Shown here in pieces: positions 35,150-44,556 of a stretch of DNA of 64,000 nt. The notes below the pieces were generated by a model. That model was not told where the DNA came from and did not search any database. It was given only the letters and a program-made list of their open reading frames with translations. Source of the DNA: Paenibacillus sp. (GTDB taxonomy: Bacteria > Bacillota > Bacilli > Paenibacillales > YIM-B00363); NCBI RefSeq assembly GCF_031177825.1, contig NZ_JAPSKE010000017.1, positions 62,001-126,000 of the forward strand, read 5' to 3'. Made by a program: the position numbers and the translations under genes. How positions within the stretch are numbered: position 1 is the first letter of the stretch; each line of letters starts with the position of its first letter.

Positions 35150-36030
35150 TACAATTCCACCCTTCCCTGTCGTCTGACGATCAGCAGCTGATACATCGCG
35201 GTGAGCAGCAGCGCGAAGACGAAGATGACGATCGACAGCGCCGTGCCGTACCCGTACTCCCCGTAATTGATCGCCTTCGTCACCATGTAGGACGCCATGA
35301 CCTCCGTCGAGCCGACCGGCCCCCCGTTCGTCATGACGAGCACGATATCGACGACCTTCATGGCGCCGGCGATCGACAGCATGATCACGACCGAGATGAT
35401 CGGGTGAATGAGCGGCACCGTAATGTGAATCGCCTTATGCCATCCGGAGGCGCCGTCGATGTCGGCCGCTTCGTTCAGCTCCTTCGGAATGGCGAGGATG
35501 GCCGCGAGCACTAGCACGATGAAGAAGCCCATCCACTGCCAAGCGTTCGTCGCGAGCACGGCGAACATCGCCCACTTCATATCGGCCAGCCAGTAGATCG
35601 GTTCGATGCCGAACCAGCCGAGCGCCCGATTGAGCGGACCGACCTCGGGTTGGTAGATAAAGCCCCACAAAATGCCGATGACCGAGGTCGACAAGATCGA
35701 AGGCACGAATACCGTCGTCTTGTAGAAGCCTTGGAACCTCTTGACCCCGCTGATCAATATCGCGAAAAAGACGATCAACGGCACCTGCACGAACGCCGCG
35801 AACAAGATGAAGACGATATTGTTATAGATCGCATTGATGAAGTCGTCGTCGCCGAACGCCTCCTCGAAATTGCCGAAGCCGATATACCTCGGGTCGTTCA
35901 GCCCGTTCCAATCCGTGAAGCCGTAGACGAGCGACGTGATCATCGGATAGACGAAAAACAACACGTACAAAAACAACGTCGGAACGACGAACAGCGAATA
36001 AACGCCCGGATGCCGCATCGTGTCCTTCAT
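35149..36030 (-). CDS. CUT1 sugar ABC permease (MalF-like)
   Basis: 293 residues with six transmembrane helices and the EAA loop (KELNEAADIDGASGWHKAIH). It heterodimerises with the MalG-like permease. ATG 36030 lies 82 bases after the binding-protein stop; a strong hairpin sits in that gap. Confidence 0.93.
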   Translation of the reverse strand: MKDTMRHPGVYSLFVVPTLFLYVLFFVYPMITSLVYGFTDWNGLNDPRYIGFGNFEEAFGDDDFINAIYNNIVFILFAAFVQVPLIVFFAILISGVKRFQGFYKTTVFVPSILSTSVIGILWGFIYQPEVGPLNRALGWFGIEPIYWLADMKWAMFAVLATNAWQWMGFFIVLVLAAILAIPKELNEAADIDGASGWHKAIHITVPLIHPIISVVIMLSIAGAMKVVDIVLVMTNGGPVGSTEVMASYMVTKAINYGEYGYGTALSIVIFVFALLLTAMYQLLIVRRQGRVEL

Positions 36031-36057
36031 TGGCGCGATTCCCCTCTCTCGATGCGA

Positions 36058-36092
36058 AGGCGCCGCCCGTCTCTTCCGTTCGGGCGGCGCCT
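36058..36092. other. Intercistronic hairpin in the sugar transporter operon
   Basis: AGGCGCCGCCCG pairs perfectly with CGGGCGGCGCCT. There is no T-run, so it more likely protects the binding-protein mRNA from 3' decay, or partly terminates, giving more binding protein than permease. Confidence 0.6.
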
Positions 36093-36112
36093 CCGTTACC
36101 GTTCCTCGTTAT

Positions 36113-37519
36113 TTATTGCTGGCTGGCGTTCGCCGTATCCTGCACCTTCTGCATCGCTTCGCCGACGTCCTCCGGCGACGCTTGACCCGCGATCAGCTTC
36201 TGGATCTGCGCTTCGGATTCTTTATAGACGTCGGATTGCACGACGGAGTCGAAGTGCGAGAACGCGCCGCCGGCCGTCTTCATGAGATTCATGACTTCTT
36301 TCACGATCGGGTCCTCGACCTTGGCCAGCGCATCGTCGGACAGCTTCATCGAAGGCAATACGCCGTCCTCGAGCAAGCCGCGCAGCTGCATTTCGTCGTT
36401 GTATAGGTTTTTGATGAACGCCTTCACCGCTTTCAGCTCGTTCTCGGTAAGATCCGCCGAGAAGCCGTAGCCGTTGCCGTAGTTGCCGTTCACGAAGCTT
36501 TGGTCGCCGACGCCGTTCGGCACGGCCGGCATATTGAAGTACCCGACCTTGCCGGTCAGATCGAACGCTTGCTCCGGATCCTTGAATACGGAAGAGCGCC
36601 AGCTGCCGTCGAACATCATGCCCGCCTTGCCCGTGACGAACTGGTTCAACATGTCCGCGTACTCGAGACCGAGCTCGCCTTTCGTGAAATATCCCTTATC
36701 CACCCATTCCTTGTATTTCGCGAACGCCGCCACGACCTCCGGCGAGTTCCACTTCGCCGAACCGGACAGGAAGCCGTTGATGGATTCCGGACCCGCGTAT
36801 CGACCGATCATCGTGTTGACCATCATGAGCGGCACCCAGGCGCCCTTCGAGCCCATCGCGAACGGCGTGACGCCGTTCGACTTCAGCGTCTCCGCGGCCG
36901 CCTCGAGCTCCTCCCACGTCTTCGGCGGCGCGATGCCGTATTGCTCGAACATCGCTTGGTTATAGTAGAAGCCTTCCGTGTTACCGCCGATCGGCAGGCC
37001 GTACACCTTGCCGTCCAGCGTAAATTGGCTCAGGTTCAAGAACTTATCCCCGATGCCGAGCTCCGCGAGAATCGGCGTCAGATCGAGGAGCCGTCCCGCT
37101 GCAGCGTACTTCAACGCATCGCCCGTCCCGCCGAACAAGTCGAAGATTTTCGGCGGATTGCCCGCCGCCATCTCCGCGGGCAGCTTCGTGAACCGATTGA
37201 CCTGGTCCTCGACGCCGTCGAGCTCGAACGTCAGCCCCGGAATTTCCGCTTCGGTCGCGGCGACGACGTCGTCGAGAATCGCCTTGCGGAACTTCTGCGC
37301 TTCGCCGATCTGAATGTGCCGGAGCGACACCGCGAACGGTTCGACCGTCTCTTCCTTCGGCTCTTCGGCCGGCGTCTCCGCCGCCGATTGCTCCGGGGCC
37401 GGTTCCGGCGCCGCCGGCGTCTCCCCGGCCGGCGTCGTTCCGTTCCCTCCCGCGCATCCCGCAAGCACCATCGCAATGCCGAGCACAAGAACGCCTACTG
37501 ATTTCAGCTGCTTCGTCAT
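36113..37519 (-). CDS. CUT1 extracellular sugar-binding lipoprotein
   Basis: 468 residues with a lipoprotein signal (lipobox LAGC, Cys22) and a Thr/Pro/Glu/Ala-rich linker at about 25-60, then a family 1 solute-binding fold (YGLPIGGNTEGFYYNQAMFE, KTWEELEAAAETLKSNGVTP, GKAGMMFDGSW). GGGGAGG precedes ATG 37519. As first gene of the operon it delivers an unidentified sugar to the permeases. A TATAAT lies at minus-strand 37573-37568 without a clear -35, as expected for an activated promoter. Confidence 0.94.
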   Translation of the reverse strand: MTKQLKSVGVLVLGIAMVLAGCAGGNGTTPAGETPAAPEPAPEQSAAETPAEEPKEETVEPFAVSLRHIQIGEAQKFRKAILDDVVAATEAEIPGLTFELDGVEDQVNRFTKLPAEMAAGNPPKIFDLFGGTGDALKYAAAGRLLDLTPILAELGIGDKFLNLSQFTLDGKVYGLPIGGNTEGFYYNQAMFEQYGIAPPKTWEELEAAAETLKSNGVTPFAMGSKGAWVPLMMVNTMIGRYAGPESINGFLSGSAKWNSPEVVAAFAKYKEWVDKGYFTKGELGLEYADMLNQFVTGKAGMMFDGSWRSSVFKDPEQAFDLTGKVGYFNMPAVPNGVGDQSFVNGNYGNGYGFSADLTENELKAVKAFIKNLYNDEMQLRGLLEDGVLPSMKLSDDALAKVEDPIVKEVMNLMKTAGGAFSHFDSVVQSDVYKESEAQIQKLIAGQASPEDVGEAMQKVQDTANASQQ

Positions 37520-37638
37520 TCGTTCCTGACCTCCCCATAACATATCGCAACTTCGCGCTGCACCTTCATTATAGAATCCGTCCTCATGGGCCCGGCAGGT
37601 TCACATTTGTATCATAGGGGGATAAAATCGTCTACAAC

Positions 37639-37668
37639 GAAAAAAGACGAGCCATCGGCGGCTCGCCT
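37639..37668 (-). terminator. Intrinsic terminator of the MEDS kinase gene
   Basis: GGCGAGCC pairs with GGCTCGTC (one G-T pair), followed leftward by six T residues. Confidence 0.75.
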
Positions 37669-37674
37669 TCTTAA

Positions 37675-38988
37675 TTAATAGCTCCGCAGCGGGAACGACA
37701 CGGTGACGGACGTTCCGACGCCCGGTTCGCTGACGACCTCGATCTCCGCTTCGAAGTGATCCGCGAGCTTCTTGACCATGAACAAGCCGATGCCTTGTCC
37801 GCCGCGCTCGTCGTTCATCTTCTCGTATTTGCGAAACAGTCTCGACACCTGCTCCTCCGTCATCCCGACGCCCTCGTCGCGAACGCAGACCACCAAGCGA
37901 TCCTTGTCGCGGCCAACCCGGCATTCGACCTTCCCGCCCTCGTCGCTGTACTTGATCGCGTTGCTCGCCAAGTTGGAGACGATCAGCTTGAAGCCGATCG
38001 CGTTCGCCAGCATCGTCTCGTTCCCCGTCAGCTCCACGACGGAGGCGAAGCCGATGTTTTGCGTGCGCGCCTTGATCTCCATCATGCCGATCGTCTCCCG
38101 AATGAGCGCCGCGGGCGAGATGAGCCGCCGATGCCATAACGTCTCCGTGGACAACATCTCTTCCGTATTGATGATATGCGAAATTTCGTTGTCGATGAGA
38201 TCGACGTAGTCGACGATCGCCTGCAGCCGCTCGCGGTCGCGAGCCTCCGCCGCGCGATCCCCCACCAGCCTCGCGTACGCCTTGATCACCGTCAGCGGAT
38301 TGCGGACCTCATGCGACACGACGTGGGCGAAGTCGAGCTTCTGCCGATACAGATCCATCTCGGTCTCCAACTCGGCCTGCATGGACAACGTCGGGAAGAT
38401 CAGTCCGGCATTGCGCTTGTGGCGGTACAAGCTCGAATGAACGAGCGATTCGTCGGTCATCAAATACTCGTGGGATTTCAGCAGCTCGTTCTGAATGGCG
38501 GCGGGTACCTTCATCGCGTCGTACGCGCACACCGTCAAATACCCGAGCTCGTCGAGCGCCAAGTCGGCCTTGCATTCGTATTCGTGCAGCTTCCTCACGA
38601 TATCGCGGCCGTCCTTCCAGTCGACATGTCCCCATAACCGAACATCTTGGTTTTGCAAGAAATGAGGGTTTACGATATCGCCCAGATTGTCGAGCACGCG
38701 ATCATACTCGAAGTCCTCGTACGTTCGATAAAATTCGTCCCGATCGATATGATGCACGTACGCGTTCAGCAGCCGTTCGTTCCATTCCCGAGCAAGCCGC
38801 GAACGGATTCGTTCATAATTCTCGGCCGTCTCGATGAAGAGTACGACCTGCTCCAACTCGATCCCTTTGCGTATGAACGATGTCGCATTATTCACGTAAC
38901 TTTCCTGATCGCTGTGGAAATACAAAATATGCGCTCCCGCAGGGACGGTCAGTTTACTTGTCAGCGAAATGCTTCGTATTCCTGTCAT
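37675..38988 (-). CDS. MEDS-domain sensor histidine kinase
   Basis: 437 residues. Residues 15-175 match the MEDS (DcmR-type) sensory domain (GAHILYFHSDQESYVNNATS, FIRKGIELEQVVLFIETAEN). A HisKA domain follows (HVVSHEVRNPLTVIKAY), then an HATPase domain (NLASNAIKYS, DEGVGM, GQGIGLFMVKKL). It has no transmembrane segment, so it acts in the cytoplasm. No response regulator adjoins. ATG 38988 is preceded by GGAGG. Confidence 0.88.
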   Translation of the reverse strand: MTGIRSISLTSKLTVPAGAHILYFHSDQESYVNNATSFIRKGIELEQVVLFIETAENYERIRSRLAREWNERLLNAYVHHIDRDEFYRTYEDFEYDRVLDNLGDIVNPHFLQNQDVRLWGHVDWKDGRDIVRKLHEYECKADLALDELGYLTVCAYDAMKVPAAIQNELLKSHEYLMTDESLVHSSLYRHKRNAGLIFPTLSMQAELETEMDLYRQKLDFAHVVSHEVRNPLTVIKAYARLVGDRAAEARDRERLQAIVDYVDLIDNEISHIINTEEMLSTETLWHRRLISPAALIRETIGMMEIKARTQNIGFASVVELTGNETMLANAIGFKLIVSNLASNAIKYSDEGGKVECRVGRDKDRLVVCVRDEGVGMTEEQVSRLFRKYEKMNDERGGQGIGLFMVKKLADHFEAEIEVVSEPGVGTSVTVSFPLRSY

Positions 38989-39078
38989 GTAGTCTTCGCC
39001 TCCAAGCCTAACCCTCGGAAAGGGGGTTTTTCTTATTTTACAATAGGGCAGACAAGTTGCATATGGCATTCCGGGCAC

Positions 39079-39115
39079 AAAAAAAACCGCCCCCAACGTT
39101 CGTTAGGAGCGGTCT
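39079..39115 (-). terminator. Intrinsic terminator of the cold-shock gene
   Basis: ACCGCTCCTAACG pairs with TTGGGGGCGGT (with mismatches), followed leftward by eight T residues. Confidence 0.8.
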
Positions 39116-39122
39116 TCGATAA

Positions 39123-39323
39123 TTACAATTTTACAACGTTCTCAGCTTGCGGACCGCGGTTGCCTTGAACGACGTTGAACTCAACGCGTTGGCCTTCGTC
39201 CAAAGACTTGTAGCCGTCGCCGACGATTGCGCTGAAGTGAACGAATACGTCGTTTCCGCCTTCAACTTCGATGAAACCGTAGCCCTTCTCTGCGTTGAAC
39301 CACTTAACTGTACCTGTTTGCAT
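39123..39323 (-). CDS. Cold-shock protein CspA family
   Basis: 66 residues with RNP motifs GYGFIEV and DVFVHFSAI in the single OB fold. It is an RNA chaperone binding single-stranded nucleic acid. GGAGG precedes ATG 39323. The leader from the predicted promoter is about 105 nt, long enough for the temperature-responsive structure usual in csp mRNAs. Confidence 0.95.
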   Translation of the reverse strand: MQTGTVKWFNAEKGYGFIEVEGGNDVFVHFSAIVGDGYKSLDEGQRVEFNVVQGNRGPQAENVVKL

Positions 39324-39435
39324 GTAACGTACCTCCAAAATTGGTTTACCCTTAATACTCCATTCCTTATCAGAAAGAAAAAAACACATTCCGAAAAGGG
39401 ACGAGTGCAGCAAAAATGATCCCCTTACAGAATGT

Positions 39436-39465
39436 GTATTAAGGTCTCATGTTTGACATTTTCAA
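39436..39465 (-). promoter_or_regulatory. Promoter of the cold-shock gene
   Basis: On the minus strand TTGAAA (39465-39460), 18-bp spacer, TAATAC (39441-39436). Confidence 0.5.
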
Positions 39466-39523
39466 TGTATCATAACGGCGAACGAATTGCAACCATGTTT
39501 TGTAAGCGGCTTCTTGGCCCACT

Positions 39524-40432
39524 TTACCCGTTCTCGAGCCGCTTCATGAACTCCTCCGCGGCGCTGTATCCTTGCTGGCGCAAGTACCAGCTGTTGGCCG
39601 CCGCCTCTACGAGTCCCGCCACGTCGCGTCCCGGCTGCAGCTGAATTTCGATATGCGGGATCTTCACGTCCAGATATTCCGTGAACTTCGGCTCCAGCTC
39701 CAGCTCGTTGTTCAGCGCGTCCTGCTCCCACTTCTTCAGCTCGATGTCAAGCACGATGCGGGTTTCGTCCTGGAAGGCGCTGCGGCCGTACAGCCGCGAG
39801 ACGTTGATCAGGCCGATGCTGCGCAGCGCGAGGAATTCCTTCGTCTTTCCGTTATGCGTGCCGAGCAGCGTCTCCGGGTTGATGCGCTTGAGCACGACCA
39901 GATCGTCCGCGACGAGCCGGTGGCCGCGACGAATGAGCGTATGCGCGGTTTCGCTCTTGCCAACGCCGGACTTGCCGCGCAGCAGCACCCCGATGCCCGA
40001 GACGTTCACGCAGACGCCGTGAATGGCGATCTCCTCGGCGAGCGTCTTCGACAAGTAGCCGTTGACCAAATCCAAAAACTTCGTCGTCGCGAGCGGCGTC
40101 CGGAGAAGCGGAATGTTCTCTTCCTCGCAATATTTGATTAAATATTTCAGTCCCTCTTGGTTTCGGCTGACGATGAAGCAAGGCGGATGATACTTGACGA
40201 TATTGCCGATATGATGATTCCGCTCGTCTTCGGACAATCGGTGCAGGTATGTAATTTCGCGCCGCCCGAGCAGCTGCACCTCGGCTTGCGGGAAATAATC
40301 GAAGTACCCGACGAATTCCAAGCCGGGCCGGTGAACCCGGGTTTTGGTGATCGTGCGGTGCAGCTGCTCGCCGCCGGCCAGCACCTCCAGAGAGAATCGA
40401 TCCACCAGTTCTTTGACCGTAATCGACTTCAG
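39524..40432 (-). CDS. hprK: HPr kinase/phosphorylase (apparent CTG start)
   Basis: 302 residues. It has Walker A at about 152-161 (GKSGVGKSET) after VSGIGVLLR, and the C-terminal HprK region (ELKKWEQDALNNELELEPKF). HprK phosphorylates Ser46 of HPr and so controls carbon catabolite repression through CcpA. No ATG, GTG or TTG fits the N-terminus. CTG 40432 lies 8 bases after a perfect AAGGAGG (40447-40441), giving MKSITVKELVDRF, so a CTG start is proposed. The usual downstream partner lgt is absent: the cold-shock gene follows. Confidence 0.9.
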   Translation of the reverse strand: MKSITVKELVDRFSLEVLAGGEQLHRTITKTRVHRPGLEFVGYFDYFPQAEVQLLGRREITYLHRLSEDERNHHIGNIVKYHPPCFIVSRNQEGLKYLIKYCEEENIPLLRTPLATTKFLDLVNGYLSKTLAEEIAIHGVCVNVSGIGVLLRGKSGVGKSETAHTLIRRGHRLVADDLVVLKRINPETLLGTHNGKTKEFLALRSIGLINVSRLYGRSAFQDETRIVLDIELKKWEQDALNNELELEPKFTEYLDVKIPHIEIQLQPGRDVAGLVEAAANSWYLRQQGYSAAEEFMKRLENG

Positions 40433-40599
40433 CTCCGCCCCCTCCTTCTTGGCAACGATTTCATGATACTCCCAAGGTAAGCGCAACCCCCCCGTTTCGT
40501 CAACACTGTTCACAAAAAATCCGACATTGCCGCCGCCCTCCAGCCGCCGAACGCCGTCTATCGAAACGCCTGCGCGCGTTCTTCGCCTCCAACGCATCC

Positions 40600-40624
40600 A
40601 CCCTTGCCGCGTCGCGGCAAGGGT
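40600..40624. terminator. Hairpin after the rhamnosidase gene
   Basis: ACCCTTGCCGC pairs perfectly with GCGGCAAGGGT around a 3-base loop. There is no T-run. Confidence 0.55.
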
Positions 40625-40641
40625 AGGATTCGCATCCGGGT

Positions 40642-43518
40642 TTATTCCGGAAGCGGCTTCGTCGTCACCGTCGTCACGCTTCCCGTCACGCCTTCCGGCA
40701 GCCGCACGTCGAGCTCGATTCCCTCCGGCGCCGAGACGCGCAGCGTCATCTCGTTCCCGTCGATCCGCCACTGCACCTCGACGGCGCCCCCGTTCGGCAG
40801 CGGCACCGCGCCCCGCGCCCACGTCAAGCCGCATGGAGTCGGTTCGATGCGAACCTTCTTCCAGCCTAGCTCTTCCCGCCTTACCCCAAGCACGCTCCGG
40901 CCTAGGAAGTAAGCGGGGCCCGCGGACCACGCATGACAGTGGCTTCGCGTCAGCTGGTCCGGATTCGCGCGATTTTCCGCGAAATTCGGGTACATCTCCC
41001 AGCAGGTGGTCGCGCCGTTGTCGATCATCTGGCCGAAGTTGCGGCGGATGTCGTCGAGCATGAGCGCTTCGCGCCCCGTCGCCTCCAGCGCCTCATAATA
41101 GAAGAACGACATGAACGGACTGCCGATCTGCACGAACTTGACCGGCGGCTCGACTAAATACTGCTCGAGCCGCTCCTTCCGCTCGCCCTCGGCGACGCCG
41201 CAAAGCAGAGCGACGACTTGCGTCTGCATGCTGTAGACGCTCGAGCGGCGGCCGTCCGCATGGATGCAGTCGAGATACGCCCCTCGCTCCTCGTCCCAGA
41301 GCTTCTCGTTGACGGCGGACGCGAGCGATGCCGACGCCCGCACGAACGGATCGGCTTCGCCGGCCGGACGTCCGGCCGCGGCGGCGAGCGACGCCGCCTT
41401 GCGCAGCGTCTGGACGAGGAACAAGTTCTGATGCGTCACGACGCCTTCTCTCGGCTGATCGATCGGCGCCCAGTCGAGCAGATTCCAACCCCGCATCTCC
41501 AGCAAGCCCTCGGCGTTGATCTGCTTCAAGTAATGCTCCAGCGTGAAGCGAACGTGCGGCCACATCTCCGCCGCGAACGCCCGGTCGCCCGAATGCTCGA
41601 CGTACTCCATGCAAGCGATCGCCCAGAAGAACGTCCAGTTCGGGATGACGCTCTTCCAACCGCTCGGCACTTGATCGAGGTACAGCGGGGACGCGTCCTT
41701 CGAGCCCGGTACGAGGCGCAGGCATCGCTTCACGATGTCGAGCGCGCCGAAGACGTAGTAGTTGACGAGCGCTTCGTTGCGGCTGTCGCCGACCCAAAAC
41801 ACCTGCTCGTACGCCGGGCAATCGACGAACGTGTCCTCCATGCATAGCCGCGTCGTATGGCGGCTGATGTCCCAGATGTCGTTCAGCAGCGGATCGGAGC
41901 ACTGGAACGCGCCGGCGTCGACGACGGGGTACGCGCTCTGCACGACGTATACTTCATGCAGCCGCACCGGTCCGGCCGCGCCGCGCACCGTAACCGCCGC
42001 ATACCGGCAGCCCCGGCGCACCGGCGATTCGTACCGCTGCCGTCCCCCGCGGCTGATATACCGGAACGTATTGTCGAGTCCGTACGTGTGCTGCCGATAG
42101 TCGGCCTTCAAGTACTCCATGCCGTAGAAGTCGATGACGGCGCCCTCCGGCGCTTCGATCTCGAAGCCGTGGAAGCCGGAGCGCTGCTTGCCGAAATCGA
42201 CGAGCAGCTCGACGTCTCCGTCCGCGAAGCGCGGCAGCTCGGCCGGCTCCGGCGTCGGAAGGAGGGCTCGCTCGAGCCCTTGCGGAATCGCGTACGCTTC
42301 CGCGACCGGCCGCCAGACGTTCGAGCCGAAGACGTCTTGCTCGGTGTAGTACGCGGAAGGCAGCGGCCGAATCCGGTCACGGACGGGCTCCAGCTCGCGC
42401 ATCGACGCCGCGCCGGCGGCCCGGACGTAGCCCGGCTCGTCGAGATCGACGGCGCGCTGCGGCTCGGTGTCGATATGCACCGCCTCGTCGAACGGACCGA
42501 CGAGCGCGAACGGCGTGTCGCCTCCTTCCACGGGGCACCGGAAGGAGAAGGAGATGTCCGCGTTCGCCGCGATGTGGAACGTGTTCCCGTGATCCGACGA
42601 CGTTACGTCGAGGAGCGCGAAGTGTTCTCCGGCGTCCAATTCGACGTCGGCGTACCGCTCCGGCTGCTCGCCGGACCAGCCCTCGACGGGCCGCCCGTCG
42701 ATCCAGACGCGCCCCTTGCGCGCCCCGCTCGGGAAGCCGAGCGTCACGCGGCCCGCCTGCTGCAGGACGAGCGTCGTCGCGAGATACCCGACGAACGTGA
42801 CGGGGTTGGCGTGGTCCGCCGTGCTCGGCATCATCGCGTTCCGCAAATCGATCGCCGCGGTCCACGCCGGCGCCTTCACGCGCTGCAGCGACTCGATCCG
42901 GGACGGGTACAGCTTCTCTTCCGTCAGGAACGGGATGTCTCGCGGGACGAGCGACTTCCAAGGTCCAGAGCCGACCGGAGCGACGATGCGCGCGGCGCCC
43001 CACGAGGCGTCGTCGAAGCCCGGCTCCGCCCATGCGGCGTCCCAAATCCTCGCGTCGTACACCTCGGCGAAACCTTGCTGGCAAGACATCCGCGGGGACG
43101 TCGGCTGCTGCGCGGCAAGCTTCTCCGTTCGCCACGAGGCGTCCGTCGCCGCGAGCGTCGTTCCGTTCGCCGTCACCTCGGCGAGCAGTCCGCCTCTTCC
43201 CCGCAAGTAATAAAAGTTCGTCACGCCGAAGTGAAGCACCAACACCGCGATCGTATTCCGCGCGCCGGGCTTCAGCAGATGGCCGATCCGATGGGTGTCG
43301 TAGAACTGCTCCTCCGGCCAAGACCGGACGGGACCGCGTCCGACCCGTTCGCCATTCACGTACGCGACGTACCGGGAATCCGCGCTGATGCGCAGCTCCG
43401 CCGCGGCGGCCAGTTCCTCCGGCGTTTCGAACGACGCGCGAAAGCACCTCCACTCGTTCCGCGGACTCTCCTCGCCGCCGCCCCAAATCCACGCCGCCTT
43501 CCACGCTTGCTCGCTCAT
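40642..43518 (-). CDS. GH78-like alpha-L-rhamnosidase
   Basis: 958 residues: N-terminal beta-sandwich carbohydrate-binding domains to about 460, then an (alpha/alpha)6 barrel with the GH78 hallmark DCPAYEQVFWVGDSRNEALV, and a C-terminal beta-domain. It would release rhamnose from plant or microbial glycosides. There is no signal peptide, so substrates must be imported. ATG 43518 follows AAGGAGGAG. It is divergent from an AraC regulator that probably controls it. The rhamnose specificity is inferred from family; a wider glycosidase role is possible. Confidence 0.86.
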   Translation of the reverse strand: MSEQAWKAAWIWGGGEESPRNEWRCFRASFETPEELAAAAELRISADSRYVAYVNGERVGRGPVRSWPEEQFYDTHRIGHLLKPGARNTIAVLVLHFGVTNFYYLRGRGGLLAEVTANGTTLAATDASWRTEKLAAQQPTSPRMSCQQGFAEVYDARIWDAAWAEPGFDDASWGAARIVAPVGSGPWKSLVPRDIPFLTEEKLYPSRIESLQRVKAPAWTAAIDLRNAMMPSTADHANPVTFVGYLATTLVLQQAGRVTLGFPSGARKGRVWIDGRPVEGWSGEQPERYADVELDAGEHFALLDVTSSDHGNTFHIAANADISFSFRCPVEGGDTPFALVGPFDEAVHIDTEPQRAVDLDEPGYVRAAGAASMRELEPVRDRIRPLPSAYYTEQDVFGSNVWRPVAEAYAIPQGLERALLPTPEPAELPRFADGDVELLVDFGKQRSGFHGFEIEAPEGAVIDFYGMEYLKADYRQHTYGLDNTFRYISRGGRQRYESPVRRGCRYAAVTVRGAAGPVRLHEVYVVQSAYPVVDAGAFQCSDPLLNDIWDISRHTTRLCMEDTFVDCPAYEQVFWVGDSRNEALVNYYVFGALDIVKRCLRLVPGSKDASPLYLDQVPSGWKSVIPNWTFFWAIACMEYVEHSGDRAFAAEMWPHVRFTLEHYLKQINAEGLLEMRGWNLLDWAPIDQPREGVVTHQNLFLVQTLRKAASLAAAAGRPAGEADPFVRASASLASAVNEKLWDEERGAYLDCIHADGRRSSVYSMQTQVVALLCGVAEGERKERLEQYLVEPPVKFVQIGSPFMSFFYYEALEATGREALMLDDIRRNFGQMIDNGATTCWEMYPNFAENRANPDQLTRSHCHAWSAGPAYFLGRSVLGVRREELGWKKVRIEPTPCGLTWARGAVPLPNGGAVEVQWRIDGNEMTLRVSAPEGIELDVRLPEGVTGSVTTVTTKPLPE

Positions 43519-43588
43519 GTACGCTCCTCCTTGAGTCATTACTTCGTATGAATCCTATTTTAAGCGGTTCCATCCGAACGATTATGGG

Positions 43589-43618
43589 TTGTCCGCGCCA
43601 TGAATGGGGGTCTATAAT
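43589..43618 (+). promoter_or_regulatory. Promoter of the AraC regulator
   Basis: TTGTCC (43589-43594), 18-bp spacer, TATAAT (43613-43618), followed by AGGAGG and ATG 43644. Confidence 0.5.
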
Positions 43619-43643
43619 GACATTGAATCAGGAGGAATGCGCC

Positions 43644-44543
43644 ATGTCGAAGCCCGTGACGATTACGCCGGGAACGCTCTTTTTCAAGACGGCTTTGCCC
43701 TTCTACATGAACCGCGTCGCGGAATCGTTCGAGCTGGAGTTTCACGCGCACGATTTCATGGAGATCGCGTACATCGACGAGGGGGCCGGCTTTCATTACG
43801 TGAACGAAGAGCGAATGCCCGTGTCGAAGGGCGACCTGTTCCTGCTCCCGATCGGCGTCTCGCACGTGTTCCGCCCGAAGAGCCTTCGGCCCGAACAGCC
43901 GCTCGTCGTATACAACTGTATTTACAAACAGGAGCAAGTCGCCGCCGAGCTCGCGTCGATGCCCGGCTTCGGCACGCTCGCTCGCGCTTCGCGCCTGCTG
44001 CAGCTGACCCCGCCTATCGACGATTCGGAAGACGCCCCCCGCTACCTCCGCGACCGGAGCGGCGTATTCGGCGAGCTGCTGCGCGCGATGCATCTCGAGT
44101 TCGTCCAGCGCCGCGTCGGGCACGTCGCGCGGCTGTACGCGCTCTTCGCGGAGCTCGCGGTGCAGCTCGAACGGCACTCCGAGCCGGATGCGACGCGGCC
44201 GGCGCTTCTGCGGGAACGGGACGACGAGCCGATCCTGGAGGCGATTCGCGTCGCGGACGCGTCGTTCGCGGAGCCGCTGACGGCCGTCGCCTTGGCGGAG
44301 CGGCTGAACGTCAGCGTCCGCCACTTCCACCGGCTGTTCCGAGGCGCGACCGGGCGGTCGTTCACCGACTACGTGCAGCTCCGCCGCATCGAACGCGCCT
44401 GCGAATGGCTGGCCGACACCCGCTGGCCGGTGCAGGACATCGCCGGACGGGTCGGGTATCAGGACGCGAAATTTTTCCAAAGGTTGTTTAAAAAAAAGAC
44501 GGGGCACTCTCCTAGAGAGTACCGCCGTCTGCATCGCAAGTGA
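43644..44543 (+). CDS. AraC-family regulator with cupin domain
   Basis: 299 residues: N-terminal cupin sugar-binding domain (FHAHDFMEIAYIDEGAGFHY) and C-terminal paired HTH (AERLNVSVRHFHRLFRGATG, VQDIAGRVGYQDAKFFQRLF). AGGAGG precedes ATG 43644. It is divergent from the GH78 gene across 125 bp, the standard arrangement for a sugar-induced activator of a glycosidase. Confidence 0.92.
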   Translation: MSKPVTITPGTLFFKTALPFYMNRVAESFELEFHAHDFMEIAYIDEGAGFHYVNEERMPVSKGDLFLLPIGVSHVFRPKSLRPEQPLVVYNCIYKQEQVAAELASMPGFGTLARASRLLQLTPPIDDSEDAPRYLRDRSGVFGELLRAMHLEFVQRRVGHVARLYALFAELAVQLERHSEPDATRPALLRERDDEPILEAIRVADASFAEPLTAVALAERLNVSVRHFHRLFRGATGRSFTDYVQLRRIERACEWLADTRWPVQDIAGRVGYQDAKFFQRLFKKKTGHSPREYRRLHRK

Positions 44544-44556
44544 CCGTATCGTATGA

